The position numbers and the translations under genes are program-made. From assembly GCA_039619475.1 (NCBI GenBank), contig CM077115.1, positions 143,291,774 through 143,355,773 on the forward strand: a stretch of DNA of 64,000 nt, written 5' to 3'. The DNA comes from Icerya purchasi. Lineage: Eukaryota > Arthropoda > Insecta > Hemiptera > Monophlebidae. The notes beneath the pieces are model-generated. The model was not told the origin of the DNA. It worked only from the letters and a program-made list of their open reading frames with translations, and made no database searches. Shown piece after piece: positions 46,590 to 59,087 of the stretch. Position 1 is the stretch's first letter. Every line of letters starts with the position of its first letter.

Positions 46590-47450
46590 ATGTTTACTTA
46601 GAATTTTATCTATTAGAGCTATTCTTCGGATGCGGAGTGGTGGAATTTTGCATTCTGTTTGAAGACCTACAGTGGGACATGATCTAATATTACCGGAGTG
46701 ATAAGCTTCAACCCCATTTTCAGTAGGGAATCTAGCTCCTTAAGTGGTGTGCTGAAGGCAGTTGCATAGAAAATCAAACTCTAATCCAACGCAGCTCTAA
46801 TAGTTGCTTTATAAAGCAATCCTAGCGTGAATGCGTCTCCACGATGAATTACTAATTGTCTTTAATGGAGAATACATTTTAATGTTCTGCTCAACTAATG
46901 CACTGATATGGGGAAGATCCCCAGGTTAACCTAAATATTTTACATAATTGGTAAACTTTATCGCCTGATCTTGAATTTTAATTTTGACGTCCTACCTATT
47001 AAATGGTCGTAGAGCAAAAACAACGTCAGACGATTTATAAGGTGTTAAATTGAGTCCTATACTCCCAAAAATATCTATACATATATTGACTGAGACTTGG
47101 TTGTTTAAAATGCACTTAGATATTTCTGTTTTCTATATACAATAAAGTGGTCAGCACAGGATAACATGCGTGACTGAGGAGCTAGCAGTTTGTCAAATAT
47201 TCGGGTTACTATTAAAATGTATACGAAAGGACAGATCCTCGTACAAGTCCTCTGTATGAAGTACGTTTCTCTGTCTCATTAGTAATATAATTTAAACAAT
47301 GAAAACATCTATTAAAGAATTTGCAACAACAACAACTGGAATACCAATAGCACATAGCTAGTCGAAAAAGATAGGTAACGATGTTGTTTTCGAGTGTTAA
47401 AGCTCCCCCCATATTCATGCTAATACTAAATCGAAGCGGCATCGTACTAC
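46590..47450 (-). pseudogene. LINE reverse transcriptase relic (R1/I-like)
   Basis: On the minus strand, TEKRTSYRGLVRGSVLSYTF corresponds to the R-T-YRGLPQGS-LSP box. CADHFIVYRK stands where the YADDFVVY catalytic box belongs, so one of the two Asp residues is now His. Then comes a decayed stretch with KIKIQDQAI-like sequence, and later the AEHINVFSI and SSWRRDAFTLGLLYKATIRA-like region (46.9-46.8 kb), typical of the thumb in I/R1-like elements. Frameshifts and stops are dense. Endonuclease and RNase H were not found. Confidence 0.6.
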
Positions 47451-48678
47451 CGAAAAAAAATTAAATAAATAAATAAAAGAAATAGTATTACCACGAATAT
47501 TTAAGGCTCCGAAACATGTCGGTATTATATTTCATTATTATATTTATAATATTCTACGATTAAAATTTTTAAGTTTTCTTTAGGTTAATGCGATTATAAA
47601 TAAATAAAAATATTAATGATTACCAGAAAATGTCTACAAATAATTACAGAATTAATTATGTATTGAATTCAAAATTGCATAAAAATTCTAAAGAAAGTGT
47701 TTGGTTTTATCCGTTCTGTTAAAACTAATCGAAAATGAGTGAGTGTCATCAAAACTAAACTAGTATTGAAAAATTATTTACATAATCTGCATAATCCGTT
47801 TTTTTTTTTTTTAATTTGTTAACAAATTTTAAAAACTTAGATGCACCTTTTATCTACTTAATTGTCATCGTTAAATCAAAAAAATCAAAAAAAAAAAAAT
47901 CGCATGAAGTAAAATTTTTATATGAAATATGTTAGACTGTGTATGCTGTTACACACAACATTAGCGAACATGAATTTATAAACAACTTTATGCTCATTCT
48001 TTGACAGTGAAAATAGCAAGCTGCAACTTCATTTGGCGAAGGAGAAATATCAGGTGATGCCACTGTTTTGACACCCTATCGGCGAGCTCGATTGCCTCGT
48101 CTTATTGCGTTCATTCCTTTTTGCTACCTCAAACCAGCTTTCTATTGCAGCACTATCGTTATTCGCAGTAATATCGATTTCTTGATTAAAAACATGCTTA
48201 TCAATCGTCCAATCATCATCATTACATCTATCTCTTAATAATTACTCTCTTGTGAATAATCACAAGTATCAAAAAATCCGCAACTCTTTATGAACTTGGA
48301 ATACGTTTTTGTCATATTTGACAGTAATATATCGTCACTCCCTTGATTGTTTATTTCTTCTTTATCGTTTTCATCATTGCGGTTTATTTCAATGTTTTTT
48401 TCCACACTTCGCTCACGACTTTGTTGCTGATTAAAACAACTGTTATAATATTTTCGTCAACGTTAATTACGATCATTCCGATATCGTGAAACACTTAAAC
48501 TCAAGTTTTCGTTCCATAAAAAATTTTCATATTAAGAGAATTTTACTCATTTTTATTTTAATATTATCCGAATAAAACACGGTAGAAATGTACTGACACG
48601 ATATAATTTAATTCTGAACGGAATTCGATGTATATATTAAACGGTTTCCATTGTGTATATCTTTAAATTTCTACAGGC
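47451..48678. other. No recognised gene; one decayed protein-like segment
   Basis: Within 48030-48480 the minus strand shows protein-like blocks in alternating frames (SDDILLSNMTKTYSKFIKSC and TIDKHVFNQEIDITANND), rich in Asp, Asn and Glu. It reads like the acidic tail of some transposase, but I cannot assign a family. The rest is AT-rich with A and T runs. Confidence 0.35.
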
Positions 48679-48790
48679 CCGTCGTAGTGGCCTAATTCGT
48701 ACGGTGATTGACGGTTGTCAAGAAGTTCACCCCATTCGACCCTGGTTGCAGACAGATATATTTACATTAAAAATATTTATACTTCATTGT
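48679..48790 (+). repeat. tRNA-like head, possible SINE
   Basis: TGGCCTAATTCG (48691-48702) fits an A box in 10 of 12 positions, and about 42 nt later CATTCGACCC partly fits a B box. The segment starts GCCCGTCGTAGTGG and is GC-richer than its flanks. No second copy was found in the window. Confidence 0.35.
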
Positions 48791-49484
48791 TGCTAGGCTA
48801 ATGTCGGCTAATACCTTGATGTTGGCGGTCCCAAAACATTTACAAAAAAAATCTAAAATTGATTTCATTAAAATACTTTAGAAATTTAAGTTGAAATTGT
48901 GAAAGAGTTTCATGTAGAGGAGTTGAGAAAAAATCGATTGAGAACATTGTATTTGACTAACTCTCATTAATGTTTTTTTTTTTTTTTTTATTGAAGAAGC
49001 GTTAGAATAATCAAATTTAAATTCATCTGTTTTTAAAATGTACAATTTTTAATTTCTAATTCTATGACGGGAAAATTTCATTTGACTGGGTCAATGACTG
49101 TAGTTGGCACGTCCCTTCAAAGAAGAAATAAAAAATCCTAGGTGGCTGGTTATTAGTTATCAGCTGGCTTGTATAACACACTTGGCTCCCAATTATCAAC
49201 TGGCTGATTACCTTGTTACAGATTTTCACATGTACCCCTAACCGGTTACGAATTCGGTTTATTTTACAAATATTTCTGCTCCTTACAGTTTAGCGACATC
49301 GCTAACTTTAAATTTTAATGTTAGTCTTTTTTTCTTATTTTATATCAAATAATAATGATAATGCCATTAAATGAAACAAGCAGCCATTCCCACTCTGCGT
49401 CATGATTGGCTACACTCCGATAGCCTCGGTCATGTGATGTATGTATTTTCTCTATTCTTTTTCGTTCATAAAACCGGTAGGCTT

Positions 49485-49702
49485 ATTCGTAATAATAATT
49501 TTTACAGCAATGAACTTTAATTTGTAATTTTATAATACATTTTCAACCGAGTTAATTCGTTTAAATTTAACGTTATCCACAACTCACGCTTTGCAACGCA
49601 TTTGTGCATTTCCTTTCTTCACTAGTAATAATAATAATAAGTAAATAAAATAAATTGAAAATAATACAAGTTTCGTTAAACACATTTTTATTTTAACTAT
49701 TT
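49485..49702 (+). repeat. 5' LTR segment of the Gypsy element
   Basis: ATTCGTAATAATAATTTTTA onward (49485-49538) and a second block ending TTTTTATTTTAACTAT (49670-49702) recur in the same order and orientation at 53542-53635. In the left copy about 130 nt separate the two blocks, and in the right copy only a few. The true LTR probably begins further left, within 49101-49485. Confidence 0.7.
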
Positions 49703-50295
49703 TGGAACGAAGTTCCTTATCGCAGGTTAAGCGAACCGGTGCTAGGCAAGAAAAAAAAAATCGAGCATTCAAAATCGAGAATTCAAAATCCAGCGTTAAA
49801 TATCGAGCGTTATGATGTCCGACCGTTACGAAAAATATGCAGGATTTCGAAATTTTATTTTAAATTATTTAATTACAAAACGCTCGTCGGAAAATTATAC
49901 GTTCTAAGATCACGTTTAAATTTTTGATATTTTTTTTGTTATTAAAATTTGCTTCTTCTTTGACTTCGCGAAGTAGAAGTATGTATAGTGTGGTTTTTCT
50001 TTTAACCTGTTTTATTTTATCGTATATGTACTTTATCGGTGACTTTATAGTTAATATCTATCAAAAAGCGAAAGGAATTTTGTTCCTACTGGGTGGTATT
50101 TCTAGACACCACCTCTTTTTTTGTTTTTTCTAGTAATGTCGCTGAGCACGTTACAAATGGTGACGACTTCGACGTGATTCAAGCAACAACAATTATAGTC
50201 GCATGTTTTCGTAATAATAACATGTTTATGCAGCAAGTAAATTGTTATATAGCGATTATTTTCGACAAAATCGTTAGTTTCATTATTCGTGAAAA

Positions 50296-50905
50296 ATGAT
50301 CAATAACGCAAGTGTCAACATGATGACTCGTCCGTTGTGTCATCAAACACCTCAACCGCGAGTAGTACGTCTTCCGCCGTCTTGGAAAACCGAACCGGAA
50401 ACGCGGGTTTTACGCACAGAATCAATTTCCGCTCTCGCTCGTATAGACGATGACGAAACAAAATTATTGCACGTAATTATTCGACGATGCGAGTTAAAAA
50501 ACAGTAAACCATCTCGTAATAAAACCATCAGCACCGATCGATATAAAAATTTTAAAAAAACAAATTGTCCCAACAGTTTCGACAAACTCTTAGCCGAATA
50601 ATCTACTGTACGAAGTAACGTTAGGCGGCACAATTCCATCACAACTCCACTAACAAATGAAAGATTTAGTCCCTGCAACTTTGGACGAATCAACATTACG
50701 CCTCGTTTGGCTGAAACGATCGTTCTTAAAAATGCGGACAGTAGTACTATTGGGGTTGGACGATACAAAACCTTTAGCGGAGCTAGCAGATATAGGGGTT
50801 TTCAAAATGCGCAACGAAACAGGTTCCAGCTCAATTTACGCTGTTTCAAACAATCGCAAGAAAAATTTTCGGTCGACACTGGAGCCGAGTGTTGTCAAAA
50901 GTTTT
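50296..50905 (+). pseudogene. Gypsy gag and protease region, decayed
   Basis: Blocks in two alternating frames read ARIDDDETKLLHVIIRR, then STDRYKNFKKT, DLVPATLDESTLRLVWLKRS and LDDTKPLAELAD. In CsRn1-type Gag this is the order of the segments that begin with the capsid and end with AELADK. The protease follows with FSVDTGAECC, keeping the DTG active-site triad. Frameshifts separate all blocks. Gag would form the particle and the protease would cut the polyprotein. Confidence 0.65.
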
Positions 50906-51289
50906 TCCAAAAGTAACAACTAGCAACGGATCGTCACAGTTGTTCGCCGATAATGGAACACACCAATAAAAACATACGATCGCCCATCGCTCCCAATCGA
51001 TTTCGGGTTAATGTTTTTCGAATGGGATTTCATAGTAGCCGAGGTTACATGCTCCATTTTAGGTGCCGATGTCTCAAACTATCATAATTTAATCGTCGAC
51101 TTACGACATCGTTGTATTCTAACGTCCGAATACCGAGCTTCCGTAACGGCAGAATAGAGAAGAGCAGAAGAAATATGCGATATACACTGTTCAGGCGACA
51201 TTGATAAACTTTTCCAACCCATGTTTCCAGAAATAATTGAGGAATCATCTTCCGTAAGATCGCAGAATTCTAAAGTCTAGCAAGTCCGC

Positions 51290-51769
51290 GCTCGCTGCTT
51301 ACCTCCAGAAAAATATATGCGTTTGTCGAACTTGTCGAAAACGAAATATGCCGGTTCCGTGGATCATCATGATGGGCAAGTCTACTGTCAATAGTGCCGA
51401 TGCCCGATGGGGGGAATGACGGACATGCAGAGATTACCGGAGATTAAATAACTTCACGACAAATATCCGATCCGGAATATCTAATACCTCGCTGAATAGA
51501 GCAAAAATATCATTCAAAACAAATTTATTAAAAGCTTACAATCAAATCCCAATGGCAAAGGAGGATTGTACTAAAACCGCGCAGAAATAACCCCCTTCGA
51601 ACTTTTCGAATATACCGTGATGCCCCTTTCGGGTTACTAGACACACCGGGTCTACGTTTTATGCACGACATTTTCTGCGACTCGTCGTTCGTCGTATCCT
51701 TAAGTTGACGATATTCTAATCCCGTGGGAACAAAAAAAATGTATTTCTCGCAGTTGACGAGATAACATT
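51290..51769 (+). pseudogene. Gypsy reverse transcriptase, N-terminal part
   Basis: YRRLNNF-type sequence near 51430, KAYNQIPMAKEDCTKTA near 51530-51580, TPFELFEYTVMPL near 51590-51630 and the catalytic box VDDILI at 51704-51721 follow in the right order in different frames. The usual Tyr before VDD is displaced by frameshift. The domain is cut immediately after the VDD box by the family L insertion. Confidence 0.75.
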
Positions 51770-52090
51770 TTTTTTTTTTTTTTTTTACCCGCCTTGGGTT
51801 TGCTACCAAAGAGCATTAACCCAGAGCAAAAAGGAATAGATACATGGAATAGAATAGAAATTATATTTTTATTCTGTCGACAATGGAATCAAGGGGGACA
51901 CCCCTAGAACAGGAACAACAGAGAGAATAGGTAGAGAAAGAACATAAGAGGCGTTGAAAGGAGCAGGAAGACCAAGCTTTAAAAGATGATAATAAAGTAA
52001 CTCACGCTCGCGAGATAAACCGGAGCACTCAAAGAGCACGTGATTCGCATCACAAACATACTGGGAACCTTCAGGATCCAATGGATAATT
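51770..52090 (-). mobile_element. LINE family L copy inside the Gypsy RT
   Basis: The T run at 51770-51787 is the A tail of a minus-strand insert. The frame from 52081 reads GSQYVCDANHVLFECSGLSR, then LGLPAPFNASYVLSLPI, the clean version of the family L C-terminus. ACGAGAT-AACATT at 51757-51769 and the same with GCAAT inserted at 52091-52108 look like target-site duplications. RT homology to the Gypsy element is on the left side and RNase H connection on the right, confirming an insertion. Confidence 0.85.
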
Positions 52091-52108
52091 ACGAGATGCA
52101 ATAACATT

Positions 52109-52760
52109 CGTAGGCTACCGAATAAATGAGAATGGAATTCGTCCGGATCCTGACCGCGTAACTATACTCCAAGCAATTCCATCTCCGAGTACGATCCAAG
52201 AATTTCGTAAGTTTTTAAGTACACCATAAACTTTTACCACGGATTTATGCCGAATATCGCGGATTGTATAGCACAATTATACGACACTACATGAAAGACG
52301 CAACAAGTGAATTGGACCCCAGCAGCTCGAGAAGCTTTCGAAAAATTGAAACGAGTTTTGGTACAGTTGGTTACCTCTTAACTCATCGCGTTTTTAACTC
52401 GACTCTTGTTTTTAACGCTTCCTCTACCGCTATAGATGCCGCTCTACGACACCGGGAACTCCACACCGTGTAGGCCGGCGTAAAACACTTTCGCGATATA
52501 ATCGAGGAACAAAAATTAGTTATCGTTACAGATTACAGGCCGTTGGTGAGTGTGATCTGTAAATCAACCGACCGATTATCCGCTCGACAGGTGCGACATT
52601 TAGAATTCACTTTCACCTACACGTCAAATATACGATATGCACAGGGCAAGGATACCAGCCGATCATCTCATGTCCGAATATCAAAAGTATTACAGAGTTA
52701 TCGCCAGCATCGATCCAAACGGCGCTCAGGTAGATGATGAACAACGGCAAGCTATATTAA
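52109..52760 (+). pseudogene. Gypsy RT connection and RNase H region, decayed
   Basis: The segment directly after the insertion reads GYRINENGIRPDPDRVTILQ followed by IPSPSTIQEFRKFL, matching the FLGH-I-A-GI-PDP-KV--I--F--P region that joins RT and RNase H in Gypsy elements. Later parts are consistent with an RNase H (RHLEFTFTYTSNIRYAQGKD, where the usual text is RQLDFISQFT-DIRHV-G--N) but with several stops. Confidence 0.7.
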
Positions 52761-52939
52761 ACGATCCTACATTAACAGTTTGAAACTTGCCCGCATGTCC
52801 CCGTAGGTGTTGCGCAAGTATACATCAATCACAGTTCAACCGCTCGTTCGTTCCACAAAATTTACGAAAAGCAATCGATTTAAGCCATTCCCCAACAAAA
52901 TGAACTATAACCACTGTACGGGAGAGGTCCATGTGGCCG

Positions 52940-53535
52940 AATTCGTGACATAAAAAATTGCTCGAAAACAACATGTCTGTGTCTCGTCAGGAGGTCAAAA
53001 TTCATCGACATACGTCTGCACCCCTTGGCGAATTTTCGAGAAGTGCGAGATTTCAGCAGGTACATTATAGTAGGTTCATTACCGATTTCTGAAAACAAAT
53101 GCTACATTCTAACTATCGTAAACAGATATACTACCCGACTGAAGGCGATCGCAGTGGAGAAGATCTCGGCAAAAAAGGTGTGGCATGGGTTATTTTCGAG
53201 AATTTTGCAGTACCCGATATTTTAACCACCGATCGATCGGGGTACACAAGTTACATCCGAATTGTTCACACCATTTTTAAGTAAAAATTGGGGATTATAC
53301 ACACAACGGCTTATAAACCAAAAGCGAAGGGGAAGGTGGAAAGAACACAGAAGACCTTATTAAAAACGAACTTAAAATGCAGGGCAGAAAAATGGACGCG
53401 CAGCCTTCCTTTTGTATTAATCGGCATTCGGTCGTGTTTATTTGACTGTGGCGTATCCTCGGCCGAACTTGTTTACACTTTGCCAATTAAGTTTTCGATC
53501 AGACTAGCAGATGCACCGCGAAATCAGTACGAACT
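52940..53535 (+). pseudogene. Gypsy integrase, decayed
   Basis: The order is RYIIVGSLPISENKCYILTI (where the first catalytic Asp of a VD-VG-LP block is expected, an Ile is found), RYTTRLKAIAVEKISA, ILTTDRSG with the second Asp, HTTAYKPKAKGKVERTQKTL with the catalytic Glu, and LIGIRSC--DCGVSSAELVY near the end. Loss of the first acid and several frameshifts make it inactive. The frame runs directly into LTR-like sequence at 53542, with no env-like or spacer region, implying a deletion. Confidence 0.75.
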
Positions 53536-53541
53536 ATTGTC

Positions 53542-53635
53542 ATTCGTAATAATAATTTTTACAACAATGAATTTTAATTTGTAATTTTATAATACAGAGT
53601 TCGTTAAACAGCGTGCGTTTTTATTTTAACTATAT
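53542..53635 (+). repeat. 3' LTR remnant of the Gypsy element
   Basis: Matches 49485-49538 and 49670-49702, joined with the intervening ~130 nt missing. It begins right at the end of the integrase frame. Confidence 0.65.
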
Positions 53636-55559
53636 TTACACGTAATGTTGCTGAAGACATTATAAAAGTTCGATCTGAATGAATATCGACTACAGTAGTA
53701 AAAAATATAATACTTACATTGTGCGAAAATGTTTAAAAAATTATAAAAAAAACATCATATAACATTTTAATATATTTTCTAAATAGTGTAAATTATGTTT
53801 AAATTTCATGAAATCATAAATCGGTATTTGCACTATTCCTCACCACACCACCACAAGCACCGCAACTTGAAAAGCGGCCCTGAATACGTTATTGATATAA
53901 ATTTTATTTCGTATATTATATAGTAACTTCCTAGTAAACATTACGATTATTTTAATAAATACGTGTTTAAGAAAAGAAAATAAAGACAGAAAGATGACCT
54001 AGTGTTTTTATTTTTTTCAGTAAATAGCTATTCTAGGATAATCTTTTTAAATTCTCGGGGGACAACTGTCGTCTCATTTCCACAAATGACGCAACTGCTC
54101 AGAACAGAAAAATGAATAGGCAAGCCTTTGTTCTGCTAATTTGTCCGCGCGAGCATATTTATCCATGTGCATTTTTGTCCATGTGCGCTTTTATCTACAC
54201 TTTTGTCCAGGGACGTTAATTCGCGTATTCGAATGAGGGGGGAATTTTACATTGTGTATCTGTGTAATGCGATGAAATGGTTATAATCTTATCTTCTCAA
54301 TTATTTCAACAATTAGGTTATACAAGGATTTAAATTAAAATGTTAGAATACTATCTTTTTGTGAATTTTTAATGTGATACGGTCGCACCACCGTCTTTTT
54401 TTTATTCTATGATATCTGAAATTATTTATTTCGACTGTTCTTTTTTAAATAATGCCTTCAGAATTAAAATTGAGTTTAACATATAAACTAAGTAACGTTC
54501 AATCGAAATTATGGCGAAATCCAAACCAATACTTGTATATAATAACAAAAGATACCAATAACTAGCTTCCTAAAACCCGTTGAACATAAGTGTTTATAAT
54601 ATTTTACGAGAAATAAATAAAAAGTCCATTCGATCGTATCCTATTGCTAATTCAGAAAAATTGTAGCTCGACTCGATTCTAATCTCATTGACTCATCACA
54701 TTGTTCTTGTTCAAAGTTGTAATAAATTGAGATCAAAGAATGACCTAGGAGGAACGTGAGAAACGAGGTATTTTCACTAAGAGCGCTTTTTCAGTGTATT
54801 CCAGCCTTTATCCAAGAGCCGTTCTTGAAGAGCGCATGAACGAACCATCACTTATCAATTTATAAACCAATTTGTGTAATTATTAGCTAAAAACTATTCG
54901 AAATATATAAGTGCAATAACATTTAACAACGCGGGTAAACTACTGTTAATATTCGTAATTAAGCAACGCTGTAATTTATCAACATTTAAAACAATTAAAT
55001 ATATATCTTGGTAACATTAATGTTAAATACTTTTAGTTAGCGATAATAGAAATTCCTTGAATAGTTTCTTTAACGATATTGATGGTATTTAAAATGCTAC
55101 ACCGCTTCAAAATAATTTTCTATTCCATTTATAGAGGTACCTGTATGAAATTAAACGCGCCAAATTAAGCCCTTGACATCCTTTTTGTTTATTATCAATG
55201 AAAAACGGATTTGTAAATACAATAAAATAACTGTCCAAGTATGCGGGCGAGTTTAGAAATGTACAGCCGATCCTACAATTGTCGACACTAGGGAACTTCT
55301 TCAAATGTCAAAAAACAGTTCCTATTAGCTTATGGTTAACGTATTAAATCGAAAATGTTAAAGTATAAATTAAGATTTTTTTTTTAAAGCACAATCTTAA
55401 CTAGTAAGTTAAATAATTGCTAATAATAATTATAAATTAATGTAAAATAAATTAACATGTGCGAGGTCATCTAGTCCTGTGACCAAAGCTTCTAAAATAG
55501 ATAACTTAATAAATTCGTAACTACAGGAGGGCCTGTGGTTTGAGTCACTTTAGACGCCG
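53636..55559. other. No recognisable feature, short tandem repeats only
   Basis: AT-rich DNA. At about 54140-54210 a weak array of TTTTGTCCATGTGC-like units (three or four copies) is seen in a GC-richer patch. The open frame at 55107-55304 (minus) has no recognisable motif. Confidence 0.5.
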
Positions 55560-57560
55560 TATGTCCTCAAGAAGTCAAACCGTTTCAGGATTGCTGTGCT
55601 GACGAATTCTCACGAGCAATCACGAAATCTTTAATTACTTCCGCTGACTGATTTGACTCCAAGATCTCGATGAATATCGTCATTACGAGAGGAACGATAC
55701 GCATTAACGATTGCTCGAAGGATGATACTCTGCTAAGTTTATATTCTATTGTAATTGGATTTTTTCGTACATCCCCATAATGCTATTCCATATGTCCAGC
55801 TGGGCTTAATAATTTTCTGGTAGAAAAGGTGTTTGCAGTAGACGTCAAGAGTAGAATTCCTACCGATAAGGCAATATAATTGAGATATGTTTTTTTTAAT
55901 CTGCTTCCTCTTCATTTTCACGTAGATATTCCATGAAAGCCGGGAGTCCAAGTACATGCCGAGATATTTGGCAGAATCATACTGTGGAATTGGCTGACTG
56001 TTTAAATAAATTCTATTTGAGGGATGTGCACGCCTCAGCCTAAACAGCACGTGCTGCGATTTCGCTTCGTTTAACTTAATACGCTGGCCTGACGCTCATG
56101 CAGCGACACGATTTAAGGAACGCTGTAAACTATCCTTTGCATTCGATTGGCTATCACTTACAGCCAGGATAGCCGTATGATCTGAAAACGGGCATATGTA
56201 TACAGCAAATACAGTAATGGCCCCAGCACGCTTCCTTGCTTGCGGGACACCTACCTGTATCGCGTAAAATGATGATTTTGCCTCTCCTTGCGCTACCCGG
56301 AACTGCCTGCCCGTCAGGTAAGAAGTAAGCAGGCGACAGAAGTTACCTGGTAAGAGATTACTAATTTTTTCAATAAGGCCTCCATGTCACACTCTGTCGA
56401 ACGCCTGGGCAACATCCAGAAAGGCAGCTGAACAGTACTTCTTTTCTTCAAAAGTTTTCTCAATAATTTGTACTAGTCTATGGACGTAATAGATAGTTGT
56501 ATGTCGGTCTCTGAAACCGAACTGGTGATCTGGAAGGTCAATTAATCGCTTCAGGCGCTTTAATAAAAGTTTTTTGTAAAGCTTAGCGATGGATGTTAGT
56601 AACGAAATTGGGCGATAAGACGTCACTTCTTCTACTGGTTTACCCGGTTTCTTTAACGTAATAACTTCAGTCACTTTAAATCTTGTCTTATGCTAGCATT
56701 AAATATATATGCAAGCAGGACAATGGCTTTTCATGGCAGTTTGTTCAAAGCACCGGGTGGAATCTCATCTATTCCAGGAGATTCTTTCGAATTTAGGCGT
56801 TTATCGATTTCTTGCGCTATCTCTAACAGAGCGAATCGTTTAATGACACTATTTCCTTGAAAACTATAACTGGAGCTGTTTCGTGCGGTTGGAATACTTG
56901 GAATAGATGACGAGCAATCTAATCCAAAAGTTGTTCTCGTCTAGAATAGGTGGAATACGTTTAAGTGGCCGTTTAAACCTACGCGTAGCTTTCCAAAGAG
57001 AGTAGTTTTTATCAGCTAAAGGACTTAATCGTTCAAGATATTCTGTAAACGATTTGCGTTTAATATCAGTTATCATCCTACCGAGACGATTATTTATGTT
57101 GTTAAATGCATTTTTATCCTGCAGATTTCTGAGTTTGTGCCATACACGCCACGCCCTCCTTCTTTCTGCAGTCATTTTACGTTTATTACTTGTGATGCAT
57201 TGCATTCGGAAGGCGGAATAGCAGCAGTAGCAGTCTGACGGATTGCTTCAGTAAGGAGCTACACGTTTAGATCCACATCTGCTGTAGTCTTAAGCGGTAC
57301 CCTTAGGTCTAGCCGTCGGTTGATTTCTTCACGAAATAAATCCCAGTCAGTATACTTAGTGACTAGCATTTTCCTCCTTTCTTTCTTTATGACTGTGTTA
57401 CTAGCACTTAGTAATGACGGAGAATGGTCAGATGAAAGGTCGTCTACGTTCTCTACCTCAAAATAAGAGGTCCCAATTCCTTTAACGATAAAGAAATCGA
57501 AAAGGTCCGGTTTCTTGCGCCTGTCAGCAGGCCAATAAGCGGGTCTGTTTCCTGACATAA
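55560..57560 (-). mobile_element. Jockey-like LINE, 5'-truncated ORF2
   Basis: The minus strand starts in the endonuclease C-terminus: GNRPAYWPADRRKKPDLFDF then DDLSSDHSPSLLS, which keeps the SDH active-site box (57.56-57.41 kb). A linker follows (TAERRRAWRVWHKLRN). The RT follows with TEVITLKKPGKPVEEVTSYR and ISLLTSIAKLYKKLL, then HQFGFRDRHTT and SAAFLDVAQAFDRV (motif A). The box QGSVLGPLLYLLYT is present, but the catalytic YADD-type box now reads SDHTAIL near 56.18 kb, so the second Asp is lost. The thumb (YLGMYLDSRLSW) and the Jockey-type end (SRNDDIHRDLGVKSVS) complete it at about 55.56 kb. Frameshifts and stops are few enough to suggest moderate age. No A tail could be placed. Confidence 0.85.
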
Positions 57561-58917
57561 TATACTACGAGTCAAATTAAGAATCAGTCTGGAATACATG
57601 CAACATTTTGTACTAAAAGTGCTTAATGAATACCGTACAATAGACCAGATCGGAAACTATTTTCAAGAACATCTGCTGCAGCAACTTCTTTAAAAATAAT
57701 CTCATGCTTGTACTTAATGCCCAAATGGTAAAATTAAAAATATTTAGCGGTTAATTACACTAAAAGCGATGCTGTTTTTGTATTTTTTTTTTTTTTTTTT
57801 TTGTTCGACGTAACCTTGCAAAAGGACATACTGTTAGTTCACTATTTAATTACAAATATTGAGAAGGTCATCAAAAAAATTACGCAATACTACTTTTAAA
57901 CAAAAACCTACTTCTGCAATTCCGCGTTAAATTCTCATTTACATACTTTTAAAGAATCCTCTTATTAAACACGTCACTGCATATATAGAGGTACACAGAC
58001 ATTTATTTACTTACTGGCTGACTAACATGGCTTATTGAATAATCGTATTATGATATTACGCAGCTTTAATTATCCGTTAATGGGATCTCACCGATTATAG
58101 AAAAAAAGTAATTTTCTTTTTTTTTTGACTAACAGAGAAGCTGCTTACATATCCAAGCTTCTCTCTAAATCTTGTTACCTTAACCGTCGATTTGGAACGT
58201 GTTTATTTAAATGATGCTATAGTTTTTTCGTCTCCTAAATCAACCGCACCAAACATCATCCGGTATGTGACTCTCATTTCGTATTTAGGTGCCATAACGT
58301 ATATTTACCGTCTCGAAGACGAAAATGCGATTCGCAAAAATTACAAATATTTAAAATTTTTCAACTAAATATGTAACATTTTTCTACTTGCTAGCACAGG
58401 ATGAAGTTTAGTTTCGCATGTGAACTATGTGAAAAAATAAATAAAACACATAAATAACTTGCCAAATGATAAGAACCGAAGTAAAAAATAAATAAATAAA
58501 TAAATAAATAAATAAAATACTGACAAATTAAGTAAATAACGCAACTGCTTCATGTTTGCACCAACGCCTAATAAGGTAACAAATGCACGAAATTTACATT
58601 ATTAATGACTACACGTCATTTTTAGCCCGGGGTACGCTATAAAAAATGTTCCGTTACAGTGTGCGTTATAATGTATGCAGGATACACAGCCGAAAACACT
58701 AGAAAAGACGGCAGCCTAATGTCCGCGTCGCTCGTCCCCTCCATTCCCAGAAAAAATAGATGACGATAAAAACAAATGTAAATAACAATGTTGTGTACAC
58801 ATATAAAATGTTAGTGAACAATAAAGAGTTTTTTGTACAAGACGGCTAAGAATGACATAGTCAATTGAAAACGATTCTTCTAAAAGCAGTTTAGAAAATA
58901 AAGATTCTGGTCAACGG
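57561..58917. other. No recognisable feature
   Basis: AT-rich DNA with a T run at 57786-57803 and an AAAT array at 58483-58515. From 58600 to 58770 it is slightly GC-richer, but no motif was found. Confidence 0.5.
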
Positions 58918-58952
58918 GGCTTGCCTCATTACCAGGCTTCAAGGGCCGAGTT

Positions 58953-58954
<2 letters not shown>

Positions 58955-58998
<44 letters not shown>

Positions 58999-59009
58999 TA
59001 TATATATAT

Positions 59010-59049
<40 letters not shown>

Positions 59050-59082
59050 GCACGCGCGTGTGTGTGTATATTACACACATAC
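58955..59082. repeat. Compound TA/CA/GT microsatellite
   Basis: Successive CA, TA, CA, TA and TG runs. The left flank is AAGGGCCGAGTTTA and the right flank begins AAACTCGGG, so the two flanks share a family A-like terminus in opposite orientation. The open frames across it are repeat artefacts. Confidence 0.9.
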
Positions 59083-59087
59083 GTCAT

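Larger units (their letters stand above)
49101..53635 (+). mobile_element. Decayed Ty3/Gypsy retrotransposon (CsRn1-like)
   Basis: Plus-strand order is: LTR, gag-like region, protease (VDTGAE at 50872-50889), reverse transcriptase, a family L insertion, RNase H region, integrase, and a remnant of the second LTR. The gag text (LVPATLDESTLRLVWLKRS followed by LDDTKPLAELAD) and the RT block KAYNQIPMAKEDCTKTA followed by TPFELFEYTVMPL resemble the CsRn1/Kabuki-type insect elements. The LTR pair is only partly alignable because of a deletion at the 3' LTR. Many stops and frameshifts mean it cannot encode a working polyprotein. The left boundary (about 49101, GTAGTTGGCACG) is a guess. Confidence 0.75.

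Noticed and set aside
50352..50768. 138-codon minus-strand frame
   Set aside because: It lies antisense to the Gypsy gag relic, whose plus-strand frames show recognisable gag blocks. The antisense protein has no motif.
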